Positions 19,365-28,059 of a DNA stretch of 64,000 nt are shown piece by piece. The notes beneath the pieces are model-generated. The model did not search any database. It was not told the DNA's origin and saw only the letters and a list, made by a program, of their open reading frames with translations. This stretch comes from Nostoc sp. NIES-4103 (GTDB lineage: Bacteria > Cyanobacteriota > Cyanobacteriia > Cyanobacteriales > Nostocaceae): positions 2,594,326-2,658,325 of the forward strand of contig NZ_AP018288.1 in NCBI RefSeq assembly GCF_002368335.1. Direction: 5' to 3'. Positions within the stretch are counted from its first letter, which is position 1. Every line of letters begins with the position of its first letter. The position numbers and the translations under genes are program-made.

Positions 19365-20906
19365 ATGAACAATTATCGTTACCAAGTTGGCGGCACACTA
19401 ACTACTGATGCTCCTAGTTACATTGAACGTCAGGCGGATGTGGATCTCTACAAAGCTTTGAAGCAGGGAGAGTTTTGCTATGTCCTGAGTTGTAGGCAAA
19501 TGGGCAAATCTTCACTGTTAGTAAAAACCAAGCATCGCTTACAACAAGAGGGTTTTAAATGTGCCACTATCGATATGACTAATATCGGTTCTGAAAATAT
19601 AACTCCACAGCAGTGGTACAAGGGAGTTGTGGGTGATTTATGGTTGGGTTTGAAGCTGGTAGGAAAGTTGAATTTAAAAGCCTGGTGGCAAGAACACAAT
19701 GATATCTCTTTACTGCAAAAACTCAGCCGATTTATTTCGGAAATTCTGTTAAATCAATATCCTAACGAAAGACTGTTTATTTTTATTGATGAAATTGATA
19801 GTATTAAGAGTCTTGATTTTTCTGTCGATGACTTTTTTAGCTTGATTCGTTTTTGCTACAATCAACGAGCGATCGCTCCTGAATATGAGCGGATTACGTT
19901 TGCTGTTTTTGGGGTCGCTACACCCAGAGATTTAATTCAACATCAAAATCATACTACTCCCTTTAATATTGGTAAAGCCATACAAATAGATGGCTTCAGC
20001 TTTGAAGAAGCCCAACCCCTAGCTCAGGGATTGGAAATAACCGGTATTAATTCTCAAAGAGTTCTCAAAGAAATCTTAGCTTGGACAGGAGGGCAACCTT
20101 TTCTAACCCAAAAACTGTGTCGGCTGTTTGTCAGTTTATCTCAGGATGATATGGGTAAAAAACTAAAAGTTCTTCCTGGCACAGAAACATTCTGGGTAGA
20201 AAGCGTCGTGCGCTCACATATTATTGATAGATGGGAATCACAAGATGAACCAGAGCATTTGCGGACAATTCGCGATCGCATCCTCAGAAATGAAAATTCT
20301 GCCGGGAGATTGCTAGGAATTTATCAGCATATCTTACAAGGCATTGAAGTACCAATTGATGACAGTACTGAACAAGTAGAACTGTTGCTGTCTGGTTTGG
20401 TATCTAAAAAGCAAGGTTTTCTCAGAGTTAAGAATACCATTTATCAAGAAGTTTTCAACATTGAATGGGTGGAAAAACAATTAGCTTATTTGCGTCCCTA
20501 TTCCGAAGCCCTCAATGCCTGGATAGCCTCAAAGCAAGAAGACAAATCCCGCCTATTGCGTGGACAAGCCTTGATTGATGCCCAAACATGGACACAAGGC
20601 AAAAGCTTGAGTAACTTAGATTATCGATTTTTAGCTGCTAGTGAAGAATTAGATCGTAAGGAAGTGCAACAGGCATTGGAGGCAGAACGTGCCAAAGAAG
20701 TTGAAGCACGATTAAGAGAACAACAAAAAAGGCAAGCTCAACAGCGAAAGTCTACCAAAGTTGTGACATTTTTGTTGCTGGGTATGACTATTAAGTTTAT
20801 GATTTCTGTCGTCTGGGGAGTATCCCTTGTCAAGAAAATTGAAGTTTTGGAATCACAGCTTAATCAACAACAGACAAACTTTCAGCAAAAAATTGGGAAT
20901 AGGTAA
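19365..20906 (+). CDS. AAA-like domain ATPase with C-terminal membrane helix
   Basis: The 513-residue protein has an N-terminal AAA-like (AAA_35-type) NTPase domain with the P-loop CRQMGKSSLL at about 43-52 and a Walker B strand IFIDEID near 140. Residues about 430-462 are charged and likely coiled coil. A single hydrophobic helix lies near 463-485 and a short coiled-coil tail follows. It is close to 70 percent identical by eye over about 440 residues to the N-terminal part of the CHASE2 gene at 22716-25478, so the two are paralogues. No output domain is visible. Such ATPases are abundant in filamentous cyanobacteria and their substrates are unknown; STAND-like signalling is an inference from architecture. 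Confidence 0.8.
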   Translation: MNNYRYQVGGTLTTDAPSYIERQADVDLYKALKQGEFCYVLSCRQMGKSSLLVKTKHRLQQEGFKCATIDMTNIGSENITPQQWYKGVVGDLWLGLKLVGKLNLKAWWQEHNDISLLQKLSRFISEILLNQYPNERLFIFIDEIDSIKSLDFSVDDFFSLIRFCYNQRAIAPEYERITFAVFGVATPRDLIQHQNHTTPFNIGKAIQIDGFSFEEAQPLAQGLEITGINSQRVLKEILAWTGGQPFLTQKLCRLFVSLSQDDMGKKLKVLPGTETFWVESVVRSHIIDRWESQDEPEHLRTIRDRILRNENSAGRLLGIYQHILQGIEVPIDDSTEQVELLLSGLVSKKQGFLRVKNTIYQEVFNIEWVEKQLAYLRPYSEALNAWIASKQEDKSRLLRGQALIDAQTWTQGKSLSNLDYRFLAASEELDRKEVQQALEAERAKEVEARLREQQKRQAQQRKSTKVVTFLLLGMTIKFMISVVWGVSLVKKIEVLESQLNQQQTNFQQKIGNR

Positions 20907-20934
20907 TAGGGAATTGGGCATGGGGAATTGATGA

Positions 20935-20996
20935 CTGATGACTATATATCAGGAAAATAACAACTGACAACTAACAACTGACAACTGACAACTTAC
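20935..20996. repeat. heptamer-type tandem repeats
   Basis: Runs built from CAACTGA/CAACTAA-like heptamers fill the short gap between two convergent genes. These are the short tandemly repeated (STRR-type) sequences typical of filamentous cyanobacterial intergenic DNA. Confidence 0.6.
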
Positions 20997-21457
20997 CATT
21001 GTGAAAAAGGATGTTTCACTAGATTGCTGTTGAAATATTTGGGGTCATCGGAAACTTCTTTGTCTATCCAGTCTGGCAGTTCAATATGTTGTTTTTCATC
21101 GGTGAGTTCGACTTCTGCCAATATCAGCCCTTTATTAACACCATCAAACTCGTCTATTTCCCAAATCAAATTATCCCACTCTACTTTGTACCTGATTTTT
21201 TCTATTAAAGGGCGATCGCACAATGTATCTAGCATTTCTTGAGCGTCTTCAATAGGAATAGTGTACTCAAACTCGGCTCTAGAATATTTCACACTAGGGC
21301 CTTTAATCGTTAAATAACCTTGGTTGCCTACTATGCGGACACGTACAGTAGCTGTTTTTTGTGTAGCAATATATCCCTGACGATACACAGTACCTGCCGC
21401 TAGTTTTCTCCAACTATCTCCTTTAACTAAAAATTTACGCTCTATTTCTGTCGCCAT
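20993..21457 (-). CDS. CYTH domain protein (triphosphate tunnel metalloenzyme)
   Basis: This 154-residue protein begins MATEIERKF, with the ExExK signature (Glu4, Glu6, Lys8) that defines the CYTH fold. Alternating basic and acidic strands (VRVRI, LTIKG, IRYKVEW, IWEIDEF, LAEVEL) supply the tunnel residues that bind triphosphate and metal. Small stand-alone bacterial members characterised so far act as tripolyphosphatases or related inorganic/organic triphosphatases. Adenylate cyclase activity is less likely at this length. The product is cytosolic. It converges on the AAA-like gene at 19365 and does not form an operon with it. Confidence 0.88.
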   Translation of the reverse strand: MATEIERKFLVKGDSWRKLAAGTVYRQGYIATQKTATVRVRIVGNQGYLTIKGPSVKYSRAEFEYTIPIEDAQEMLDTLCDRPLIEKIRYKVEWDNLIWEIDEFDGVNKGLILAEVELTDEKQHIELPDWIDKEVSDDPKYFNSNLVKHPFSQW

Positions 21458-22087
21458 TTGAGGCTCCGTTATTGTTCTGGTGGGTGGAGAATAATTAACT
21501 GGATTCTAGCCTTAAAAAGCGTACCATTTTGTTAGCCAGGTTATCAACATCACGAAATGTAGCCGATGCCAAACCTCGCTAGATAGATAAGTGGAATTAA
21601 GCAAAATCTATCCTAGTATTCTTGTTAACTGAACCATATTAGCTTTGGGAATTGCGATCGCTCTGGCTTTATGTAGCAATAAACTAGCTGATTGCTTTAC
21701 AGTAATTACCCTGAGATTATATAACGCTCCCACTTTTCCCACTTTTCCCACTTTTCTTACTTTTTGACCAGAAAAGACTAATTAATGTAACCAACTTTTC
21801 CCACTTTCGACTAAACTAATTAAAGAAATTAGCGGTTACCTTTGTATAACTTAAGTAAGTTTTGTTAAAAGCATACTTTAGCAGCTCTGTTGTCTTACCC
21901 ACCTCCCCTAACTGATGTTGCCCTCTTTCTCGGCTATGCCTACCTAAAAGGCAATCCTTGCTCAATTCAAGAATTTGATGGTAACGCTGCTTACTAATCG
22001 CAAGACTAAGTAAACAGAGTTTTATCTGTCTACAAAATTACGTACCACTGCCACAGCAGTTTTTGCGAAAATTACTAACTATTGGCA
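21458..22087. other. intergenic region with 9-base CCCACTTTT repeats
   Basis: Around 21728-21765 there are three exact tandem copies of CCCACTTTT and a degenerate fourth, with another copy near 21802. A weaker form of the same motif (ACTTTTCTTACTTTTCCTAC) lies near 25891-25911, upstream of the H-type lectin. No gene is evident. Confidence 0.5.
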
Positions 22088-22306
22088 ATGAAAGCAAGTT
22101 TTCTACCAAGACTTTTTACACTCTGTTTCACCATAGAGTTGTTACTTAGCTTGAGCTTAGCTGCTCAAGCTAAGTCAGAATTCACAAGCACAAGTGCTAT
22201 TTCCTCAAAACGCCTTGTTTTTCTGGATAGTTTTAACCCACCAGACACAGACCAACCAAAAGATAGCTCCGGTGCAGGTTCTCGCAGTAGAGTTAAATTT
22301 TATTAA
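22088..22306 (+). CDS. truncated DUF928-like secreted protein (72 aa)
   Basis: The product starts at an ATG with a convincing signal peptide (MKASFLPRLF, a hydrophobic core, then AQAKS), followed by FNPPDTDQPKDSSGAGSR. Proline-rich F-PP plus a GAGSR-like motif after a signal peptide is how cyanobacterial DUF928 proteins begin, and DUF928 genes often lie beside CHASE2/AAA-like genes as here. The family is usually 200 or more residues. This frame ends six residues after the motif and no continuation is visible in any frame downstream, where repeat DNA starts. It is probably a 3'-deleted remnant. It could instead be a short secreted peptide. Confidence 0.45.
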   Translation: MKASFLPRLFTLCFTIELLLSLSLAAQAKSEFTSTSAISSKRLVFLDSFNPPDTDQPKDSSGAGSRSRVKFY

Positions 22307-22483
22307 TCAGAAAAACTGATGACTGATGACTGTCAGCAGAGCGTTTCATCATAAAAGTTAATGATATCAAGTTCGGCTAATTACTTACGATATAGTTGGT
22401 TTGCCTGGTAATGGGTGATGGGTAATGGGTACTGGGGAATGGGTAATGGGTGATGGGCCAGATGTAATGACTAATAGTAAAAT
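22307..22483. other. low-complexity GGGTAATGGG-type intergenic DNA
   Basis: TGATGACTGATGACTG heptamers are followed by runs of GGGTGATGGGTAATGGG. No coding content is visible. Confidence 0.45.
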
Positions 22484-22696
22484 CCAATTCCCCTTCGGGT
22501 TCGCCAGTCGCTCATGGGGGAGACCCCCAAGACCGCGCTGGCTCACCAATTCCCAATTCCCCTTCGGGTTCGCCAGTCGCTCATGGGGGAGACCCCCAAG
22601 ACCGCGCTGGCTCACCAATTCCCAATTCCCCTTCGGGTTCGCCAGTCGCTCATGGGGGAGACCCCCAAGACCGCGCTGGCTCACCAATTCCCAATT
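22484..22696. repeat. three tandem copies of a 69-bp repeat
   Basis: The same 69-base unit occurs three times in a row (CCCCTTCGGG begins at 22490, 22559 and 22628) with essentially no differences. Each unit contains the palindrome-like core CAGTCGCTCATGGGGGAGAC and ends GCGCTGGCTC. The block ends in repeated AATTCCC. Open frames across it on both strands are repeat artefacts. Confidence 0.92.
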
Positions 22697-22715
22697 CCCA
22701 ATTCCCAATTCCCAA

Positions 22716-25478
22716 TTACGAATTAGTATGAGAAACTATCTGCTCAATTAAAGCTTGATTTTCTGGACTTTCTGCTTGCTTGAGATATTCGATCGCTATT
22801 TGTCCAGCAGCAGGTTGATCTTTGCTAATTGCAACTAACAACTCTACAGTCTGACAAAGCTGAATTTTTTCTAACTGCTTATTGGTAATCATTGGCAGAG
22901 TCATGGCAGCAAGCACTAGCCCAATCATTGGTGGGACAGTGGGAATCCACCAACCGTTTAAAAAGGCAAGGTAGGCAATTGCAATCATTTCTCCAGAGGC
23001 GATGATCACGGCAGCGATTACTGCTCTATGTGACTTGACTCGCCAACTTAAAGCTCCTCCCACCCCTGACCATAGCAAAATCCACAGCCACTCGAATTCT
23101 TCCGGCCAAACTCGTAGTGTAGAATGTCCTTCTAGGGCAGCATTTAAAATCTGACTGGTGATATTTGCATGGATGATCACACCTGCCATTTGTTGGGGAG
23201 GGCCAAAAATGCGGTTACTATAGGGTGTTTGAAACATATCGTTGACGCTTTCAGCTGTTGAACCAATTAAGACAATGCGATCGCGTAACTTTTCTGGTGG
23301 AATCTTTTTGCTTAACAAATCTGCAATGGAGAAGTTCTCAAATTGCGCTTGAGTGCCATAAAAGTTAAGCAAAATTTGATAGCCCCCTGTATCAGCCCGC
23401 ACATAGCCGCCGTCATTGGCTTGAAAAGGAACAAATACTGCTTTCCCCAACTGGATGTAATTGGTATTGTTCGGCAGGGATTTCGGGGTTATATTAGTAG
23501 CTTCTAAGTAATGTAGCGCCAGTCGCAAGCCGAGATTCAGACGTAATTCGCCGTTTGCCAATCGAATTGAAAGTAAGGCGCGGCGAATCTTGCCATCCCC
23601 ATCTAAAATCTGATCGGCAAGACCCACTTGGCCCTTTTGAGCTAAAACTGGCGGTGCATAAACTTGGCTACCTACTGCCTTTTCAATGCCAATCAAATTG
23701 GGAGTAGTGTTAAACTGTTTGACTAATTCTTGATAACCTGGTTCTACAGGCATATCTCGATACAAGTCTAACCCAATTGCTTTTGGGTTGTAGCTTTTTA
23801 AAGTCTCGATGGTTCGAGCCAACACCCGATCTGACAGTGGGTACTGACCAATTTTTTGAATATCTGACTCATCAATTTTAATGATCGTAATCCTTTGGTC
23901 AATTTTGGCACTTGGACGTGCCTGAAACAAGCTATCTAATATGGCCCACTCCATACCTTGTAGTATTCCACTAAAACGCATTAGCAGCACTAAACTGGTA
24001 ACTCCCCCGGCAAGACTTGCAATCCAGCCTTTGCCCAAACGTAATTTTTGAGCGTTACGTTTAGCAGTTCTGCGTGCGTCTGCCAAGATTTGATTGGCTT
24101 GTTTAGCAGCAAAGATGGCAAATTCTGCTTTTTCGCGTTCAATTTGTCTTGCCTGTTTTTCTGCTGCTAAATCAAGTTCAATTTGCAGTTTTGCTAGTTC
24201 CTGACTCGCAGCTAAAAATCGATAATCTGAGTCACTGAGTCTTTTATTTTTTGACCAATTCAGTGCTGACTGCAATTTTGTTCCGGTCAGCAGTTGTGAC
24301 TGATCTTGCTCTTTTGATTCTATCCAAGCGTTCAAGCGTTTGGCGTAGGGACGCAGATTATCAATTTGTTTGGCAATCCATTCTGAGTTAAAGACAGCTT
24401 GATATATTGGATTTTTTACTTTTAAATATCCGTGCTGATTGACTACCAAACCTGACAGCAGTAGTTCAATTTGTTCTCGACTGTCATCGGTTGCTACGTC
24501 CACTCCTGCGAGGATTTGCTGGTATGTTCCTAAGATGCGTCCTGCAAGTACCTCGTTACTCAGCAGGCGATCGCGAATTGTCCGCAAATGCTCTGGTTCA
24601 TCCTGGGATGCCCATTTTTCAATGATGCAAGACTTCACAATACTTTCTATCCAGAAAGCCTCAGTACCAGGAGGAATTGTCAATTGTCTACTGACTGTAT
24701 TGTGACTAGAATTTACTACCAACTGACAAAGTTTTTGCGTCAGAAATGGCTGTCCGCCTGTCCATGCTAAGATTTCTTTGAGAATTGTCTGAGCATTACT
24801 GTCTTCAAATGTTAATCCCTGAGCTAATGGCTGAACTTCATCTAAAGTGAAACCATGCAGTTCTATTGCTTGACCGATATTAAATGGGGTGCGCTGGGGA
24901 TTTTGAATTAATTCTGATGGTGTTGTGACTCCAAACAGCACAAATGTAATGCGGTTATATTCTGGATCAATTGCTCTTTGGTTATAGCAAAACCGAATGA
25001 AAGCGAAAAAATCATCAACTGCAAAATCTAAGCTTTTAATACTATCAACTTCATCAATGAATATAAAAATCTTTTTATCAGGAAATTGGCTCAGCAGGAC
25101 TTGGGAAATAAACTTATTTAATCTTTGAGGTAAAGGGATATCTTCTTGCTCTTGCCACCAGGCTTTTAAGTTCAGCTTTCCTAACAATTTAAAACCTAAC
25201 CATAACTCACCAATCACTCCCTTGTACCACTGCTGTGGAGTAATATTCTCACAGCCAATATTACTCATATCCACAGTTGTACATTTAAACCCTTCTTGTT
25301 GTAGACGATGGCGAGTCCTGACTAGCAGCGAGGACTTACCCATTTGCCGCGAGTTGAGAACATAACAAAATTCACCAGCTTGCAGCGCTTCATATAGTTG
25401 CGCGTCAGCCTGTCGTTCTACATAGCTAGGAGCATCAATAGTTAAACTACCACCAACTTGATATTTATATGGAATCAT
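22716..25478 (-). CDS. AAA-like ATPase fused to CHASE2 sensor domain
   Basis: This 920-residue membrane protein has an AAA-like (AAA_35-type) domain at residues 1 to about 330 (P-loop SRQMGKSSLL at 43-52, IFIDEVD near 140) and a conserved region to about 420. A basic/coiled-coil stretch follows at 430-490. A membrane helix near 495-515 precedes an extracytoplasmic CHASE2 domain (about 520-770), and three C-terminal helices lie at about 790-870. CHASE2 domains sense unknown extracellular signals and usually feed a kinase or cyclase, but here none follows; only a 50-residue tail remains. The ATPase may therefore be the output, in an inside-to-outside arrangement. It is a paralogue of the gene at 19365-20906. 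Divergent from the H-type lectin. Confidence 0.88.
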   Translation of the reverse strand: MIPYKYQVGGSLTIDAPSYVERQADAQLYEALQAGEFCYVLNSRQMGKSSLLVRTRHRLQQEGFKCTTVDMSNIGCENITPQQWYKGVIGELWLGFKLLGKLNLKAWWQEQEDIPLPQRLNKFISQVLLSQFPDKKIFIFIDEVDSIKSLDFAVDDFFAFIRFCYNQRAIDPEYNRITFVLFGVTTPSELIQNPQRTPFNIGQAIELHGFTLDEVQPLAQGLTFEDSNAQTILKEILAWTGGQPFLTQKLCQLVVNSSHNTVSRQLTIPPGTEAFWIESIVKSCIIEKWASQDEPEHLRTIRDRLLSNEVLAGRILGTYQQILAGVDVATDDSREQIELLLSGLVVNQHGYLKVKNPIYQAVFNSEWIAKQIDNLRPYAKRLNAWIESKEQDQSQLLTGTKLQSALNWSKNKRLSDSDYRFLAASQELAKLQIELDLAAEKQARQIEREKAEFAIFAAKQANQILADARRTAKRNAQKLRLGKGWIASLAGGVTSLVLLMRFSGILQGMEWAILDSLFQARPSAKIDQRITIIKIDESDIQKIGQYPLSDRVLARTIETLKSYNPKAIGLDLYRDMPVEPGYQELVKQFNTTPNLIGIEKAVGSQVYAPPVLAQKGQVGLADQILDGDGKIRRALLSIRLANGELRLNLGLRLALHYLEATNITPKSLPNNTNYIQLGKAVFVPFQANDGGYVRADTGGYQILLNFYGTQAQFENFSIADLLSKKIPPEKLRDRIVLIGSTAESVNDMFQTPYSNRIFGPPQQMAGVIIHANITSQILNAALEGHSTLRVWPEEFEWLWILLWSGVGGALSWRVKSHRAVIAAVIIASGEMIAIAYLAFLNGWWIPTVPPMIGLVLAAMTLPMITNKQLEKIQLCQTVELLVAISKDQPAAGQIAIEYLKQAESPENQALIEQIVSHTNS

Positions 25479-26137
25479 TTGACAATCTAGAGATACAGTA
25501 AAATGGCCGCACTTGGTATTAATTTGTATAAATACTTATTAGTTAAAGATTATACTCATTATCTTATCGCAATTACTACTTATTTTGGCAAGCTAATTCG
25601 TACTCTGTATTTAGATATGAATCTGCATAATTATATTTAAGTGTAAAATGTGCAGTTAAAGTAACAAATAATATACGAATTAACCGAGAGTATACGTCGA
25701 ATTAATTAGGCTTTGCAGATGCCTAGTTCAGGAAATGAAACTTTTCGCTACTAATTGATTTAAGATGCTACTAACTAGATAGTTACCCTCGAAGGTACTT
25801 GACTGCTGACCGATAACAGTCATCAGCCAAAACGATTATCTATGCAGATTTGATATGAAAAACCTTATAGATATTTATAGTATTTCTGACTTTTCTTACT
25901 TTTCCTACCTTTGAATAAAAAATTATGATTAACCCTACTTTTATGACATTTATTTTATTTATTGATTTGCCAGTGAATCGCTACTTTGTCAAGTCTAAAT
26001 TTCAAAAATCAGCCTTTTAGCACTTGCTTTTGTTGAAAATTTATTTTAAATACATAAAAGATTGCACATTTTGAAAAACTGTCTTCTGTAATTTTTGTAA
26101 AAAATTTTGCACAGACACATTAATCAAAGGAGAAACA
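25479..26137. other. divergent AT-rich intergenic region
   Basis: This region of about 660 bases between the CHASE2 gene and the lectin gene has no ORF with coding features. It contains the degenerate ACTTTTC repeat near 25891. Its length is enough for two promoters and long leaders. Confidence 0.45.
26126..26132 (+). promoter_or_regulatory. Shine-Dalgarno of the H-type lectin gene
   Basis: AAAGGAG ends five bases before the ATG at 26138, which fixes this start. Confidence 0.8.
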
Positions 26138-26536
26138 ATGGCTGGATGCGAAGCTTATCATAAATGTTTTAAGTTTCAAACTGGCAACACTAAAGCTTGG
26201 ACAGAAAGTGCTGGTTGTAACTTCAGCCAAGCCAGTGGCGAGCGAGTCTACAAACAGCGTATTACCTTCCCTGAAAAATTTACGGAGTCTGTCCCGACAG
26301 TAACCGTTTCCCTAGCAGGTGACTACGGACTTCATCAGCGTATAAAACCTCAAGTGAACAACGTTGATAGCAGTGGGTTTGATTTAGAGTACGTTACTAG
26401 TTCTGATACCAAAGTATGTGGAGTCTTCGTTTCTTGGATAGCTATAGAGCGTACCAACTTGTCTAACAAAAATGTTGTTTTAAACCAAATTAATCAAATA
26501 TATACCTACGTACACTCTTGGTGTAACAACAATTAA
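26138..26536 (+). CDS. H-type lectin domain protein
   Basis: The 132-residue protein has no signal peptide. Residues about 35-115 show the H-type lectin pattern: ITFPEKFTESVPTVTVSLAG, then a region with ...NVDSSGFDLEY, ending in VFVSWIAIE. This is the six-stranded domain of snail agglutinin (HPA) and discoidin C-termini, which binds GalNAc/Gal-type sugars as trimers or hexamers. Five cysteines, including an N-terminal CEAYHKC pair, suggest disulphides or an extracellular role. Bacterial stand-alone members are scarce and of unknown function. A strong ribosome site precedes it. It is transcribed divergently from the CHASE2 gene and has its own promoter region. Confidence 0.75.
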   Translation: MAGCEAYHKCFKFQTGNTKAWTESAGCNFSQASGERVYKQRITFPEKFTESVPTVTVSLAGDYGLHQRIKPQVNNVDSSGFDLEYVTSSDTKVCGVFVSWIAIERTNLSNKNVVLNQINQIYTYVHSWCNNN

Positions 26537-26628
26537 GAGAATGTTTCAAAGTTATTTTGAATACTCAAATCCTGACTTAAGGGAAGTGGGAAACTTGGGG
26601 CCCTACGATCGCTTTCTAGGAGTAACAG

Positions 26629-26653
26629 CCGTCTTGGGGAAACCCCAACACGG
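26629..26653. repeat. short palindrome upstream of hisD
   Basis: An 11-bp inverted repeat with one mismatch around an AAA loop (core TTGGGG/CCCCAA). It is related in layout to the other palindromes in the window. Confidence 0.55.
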
Positions 26654-26778
26654 TGTAACCTCAGCAAAACCAACGAAAAATTTCTTCCCCTGCTCCCCTG
26701 TTCAACAGCTCTCCTGCCCAATTGAGTCATTCGCGCTTTAAACTAATTATTGACCTCACCGCTTCTGTGATACTGTCC

Positions 26779-28059
26779 ATGCAACTACTTCAAACTACCG
26801 ACAAAGATTTTTCTGCCAGATTCAAAACCCTTGTTAGCGATCGCCGGGAAGCCACAGTTGATGTCAGTGGGACAGTACGCGAGATTCTTTTTGATGTCAA
26901 GGTGCGTGGAGATGCCGCAGTCAAGGAGTATACTAGCCGTTTTGACCATTACAATCCAGAGTCTTTGCATCTGAGCGCCAGCTTGATTGCCGAACAAGCA
27001 GCACAATGTCCGGCCGATGTCAAGGCAGCTCTAGAACTAGCTGCCCAAAGAATTACAGCTTTTCATCAAAAACAACTACCGCAAGATATTGGCTATACCG
27101 ATACAGTCGGGGTAAAGCTGGGATTGAATTGGGTAGCCTTGTCTCAAGTGGGAATTTATGTACCTGGAGGACGGGCCAGCTATCCTAGTTCTTTGTTGAT
27201 GAACGCCCTACCCGCCAAAATTGCAGGTGTAGAACGCATTGTCATGACAGTACCAATGCCTGGCGGTGAACTTAATCCCGTGGTGCTGGCTGCTGCCCAA
27301 ATTGCTGGTGTTACAGAAATATACAGCATTGGTGGAGCGCAAGCGATCGCTGCATTAGCCTATGGTACAGAAAGCATTGCCCCTGTAGATAAAATTGTTG
27401 GCCCTGGTAATGCTTATGTTGCTGAAGCTAAACGTCAAGTATTTGGTACAGTTGGTATTGATAGTATCGCCGGGCCTTCAGAAATTCTCGTAGTAGCTGA
27501 CAGTCACAATAACCCAGACTGGATAGCCTGGGATTTATTATCGCAAGCAGAACACGATCCTAGCGCCCAATCAATTTTGATTACTGATTCCGAACCTTTC
27601 GCACAGCAGGTAATAACAGCAGTCGAGCAAATTCTCACCACTCTACCCACCAAACAAGTCGCCGCTGCCAGTTGGCAAAACCATGCAGCCGTGATTATTG
27701 TCAGCGATGTAGCACAAAGTATACCACTACTCAATCAACTAGCTCCAGAACATGTAGAACTGTGCGTAGATAACCCACAACTGCTTGCCAATCAAATTAA
27801 GTGTGCTGGTAGTCTGTTTTTGGGACGCCATACCCCAGAAGCCATTGGCGATTATTTAGGAGGCCCCAACCATGTGCTACCTACTGCGCGTTCTGCCCGC
27901 TTTGCCTCTGGCTTGAGTGTCTACGACTTTCTCAAGCGGATAACTTATTTAGAATGCAATCAACAAGCGTTGCAGACAATCGGTGAAGCAGCCGTGACGC
28001 TAGCACAAGCAGAAGGTTTACCCGCCCATGCCGGTAGTGTATCTGTGCGTTTGCAATAG
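26779..28059 (+). CDS. hisD: histidinol dehydrogenase
   Basis: The enzyme catalyses the last two steps of histidine synthesis, oxidising L-histidinol to L-histidine with two NAD+ and a zinc ion. The family motifs are clear: GLNWVALSQVGIYVPGG, the signature from IAGPSE to the QAEHDP segment (zinc and substrate residues), and GGPNHVLPT near the C-terminus. From the ATG at 26779 the protein is 426 residues, the usual length. An in-frame TTG at 26722 would add 19 residues with no homology and is less likely. It is a single gene, not part of a his operon, as is usual in cyanobacteria. Confidence 0.96.
   Translation: MQLLQTTDKDFSARFKTLVSDRREATVDVSGTVREILFDVKVRGDAAVKEYTSRFDHYNPESLHLSASLIAEQAAQCPADVKAALELAAQRITAFHQKQLPQDIGYTDTVGVKLGLNWVALSQVGIYVPGGRASYPSSLLMNALPAKIAGVERIVMTVPMPGGELNPVVLAAAQIAGVTEIYSIGGAQAIAALAYGTESIAPVDKIVGPGNAYVAEAKRQVFGTVGIDSIAGPSEILVVADSHNNPDWIAWDLLSQAEHDPSAQSILITDSEPFAQQVITAVEQILTTLPTKQVAAASWQNHAAVIIVSDVAQSIPLLNQLAPEHVELCVDNPQLLANQIKCAGSLFLGRHTPEAIGDYLGGPNHVLPTARSARFASGLSVYDFLKRITYLECNQQALQTIGEAAVTLAQAEGLPAHAGSVSVRLQ

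Noticed and set aside
22484..22696. CRISPR-like array
   Set aside because: The 69-bp units are contiguous identical copies with no variable spacers and no cas genes nearby.
22385..22751. Open frames on both strands across 22.4-22.75 kb that could be read as repeat proteins
   Set aside because: They arise from the 69-bp tandem repeat, which happens to be a multiple of three. They are near-identical units with no protein features.
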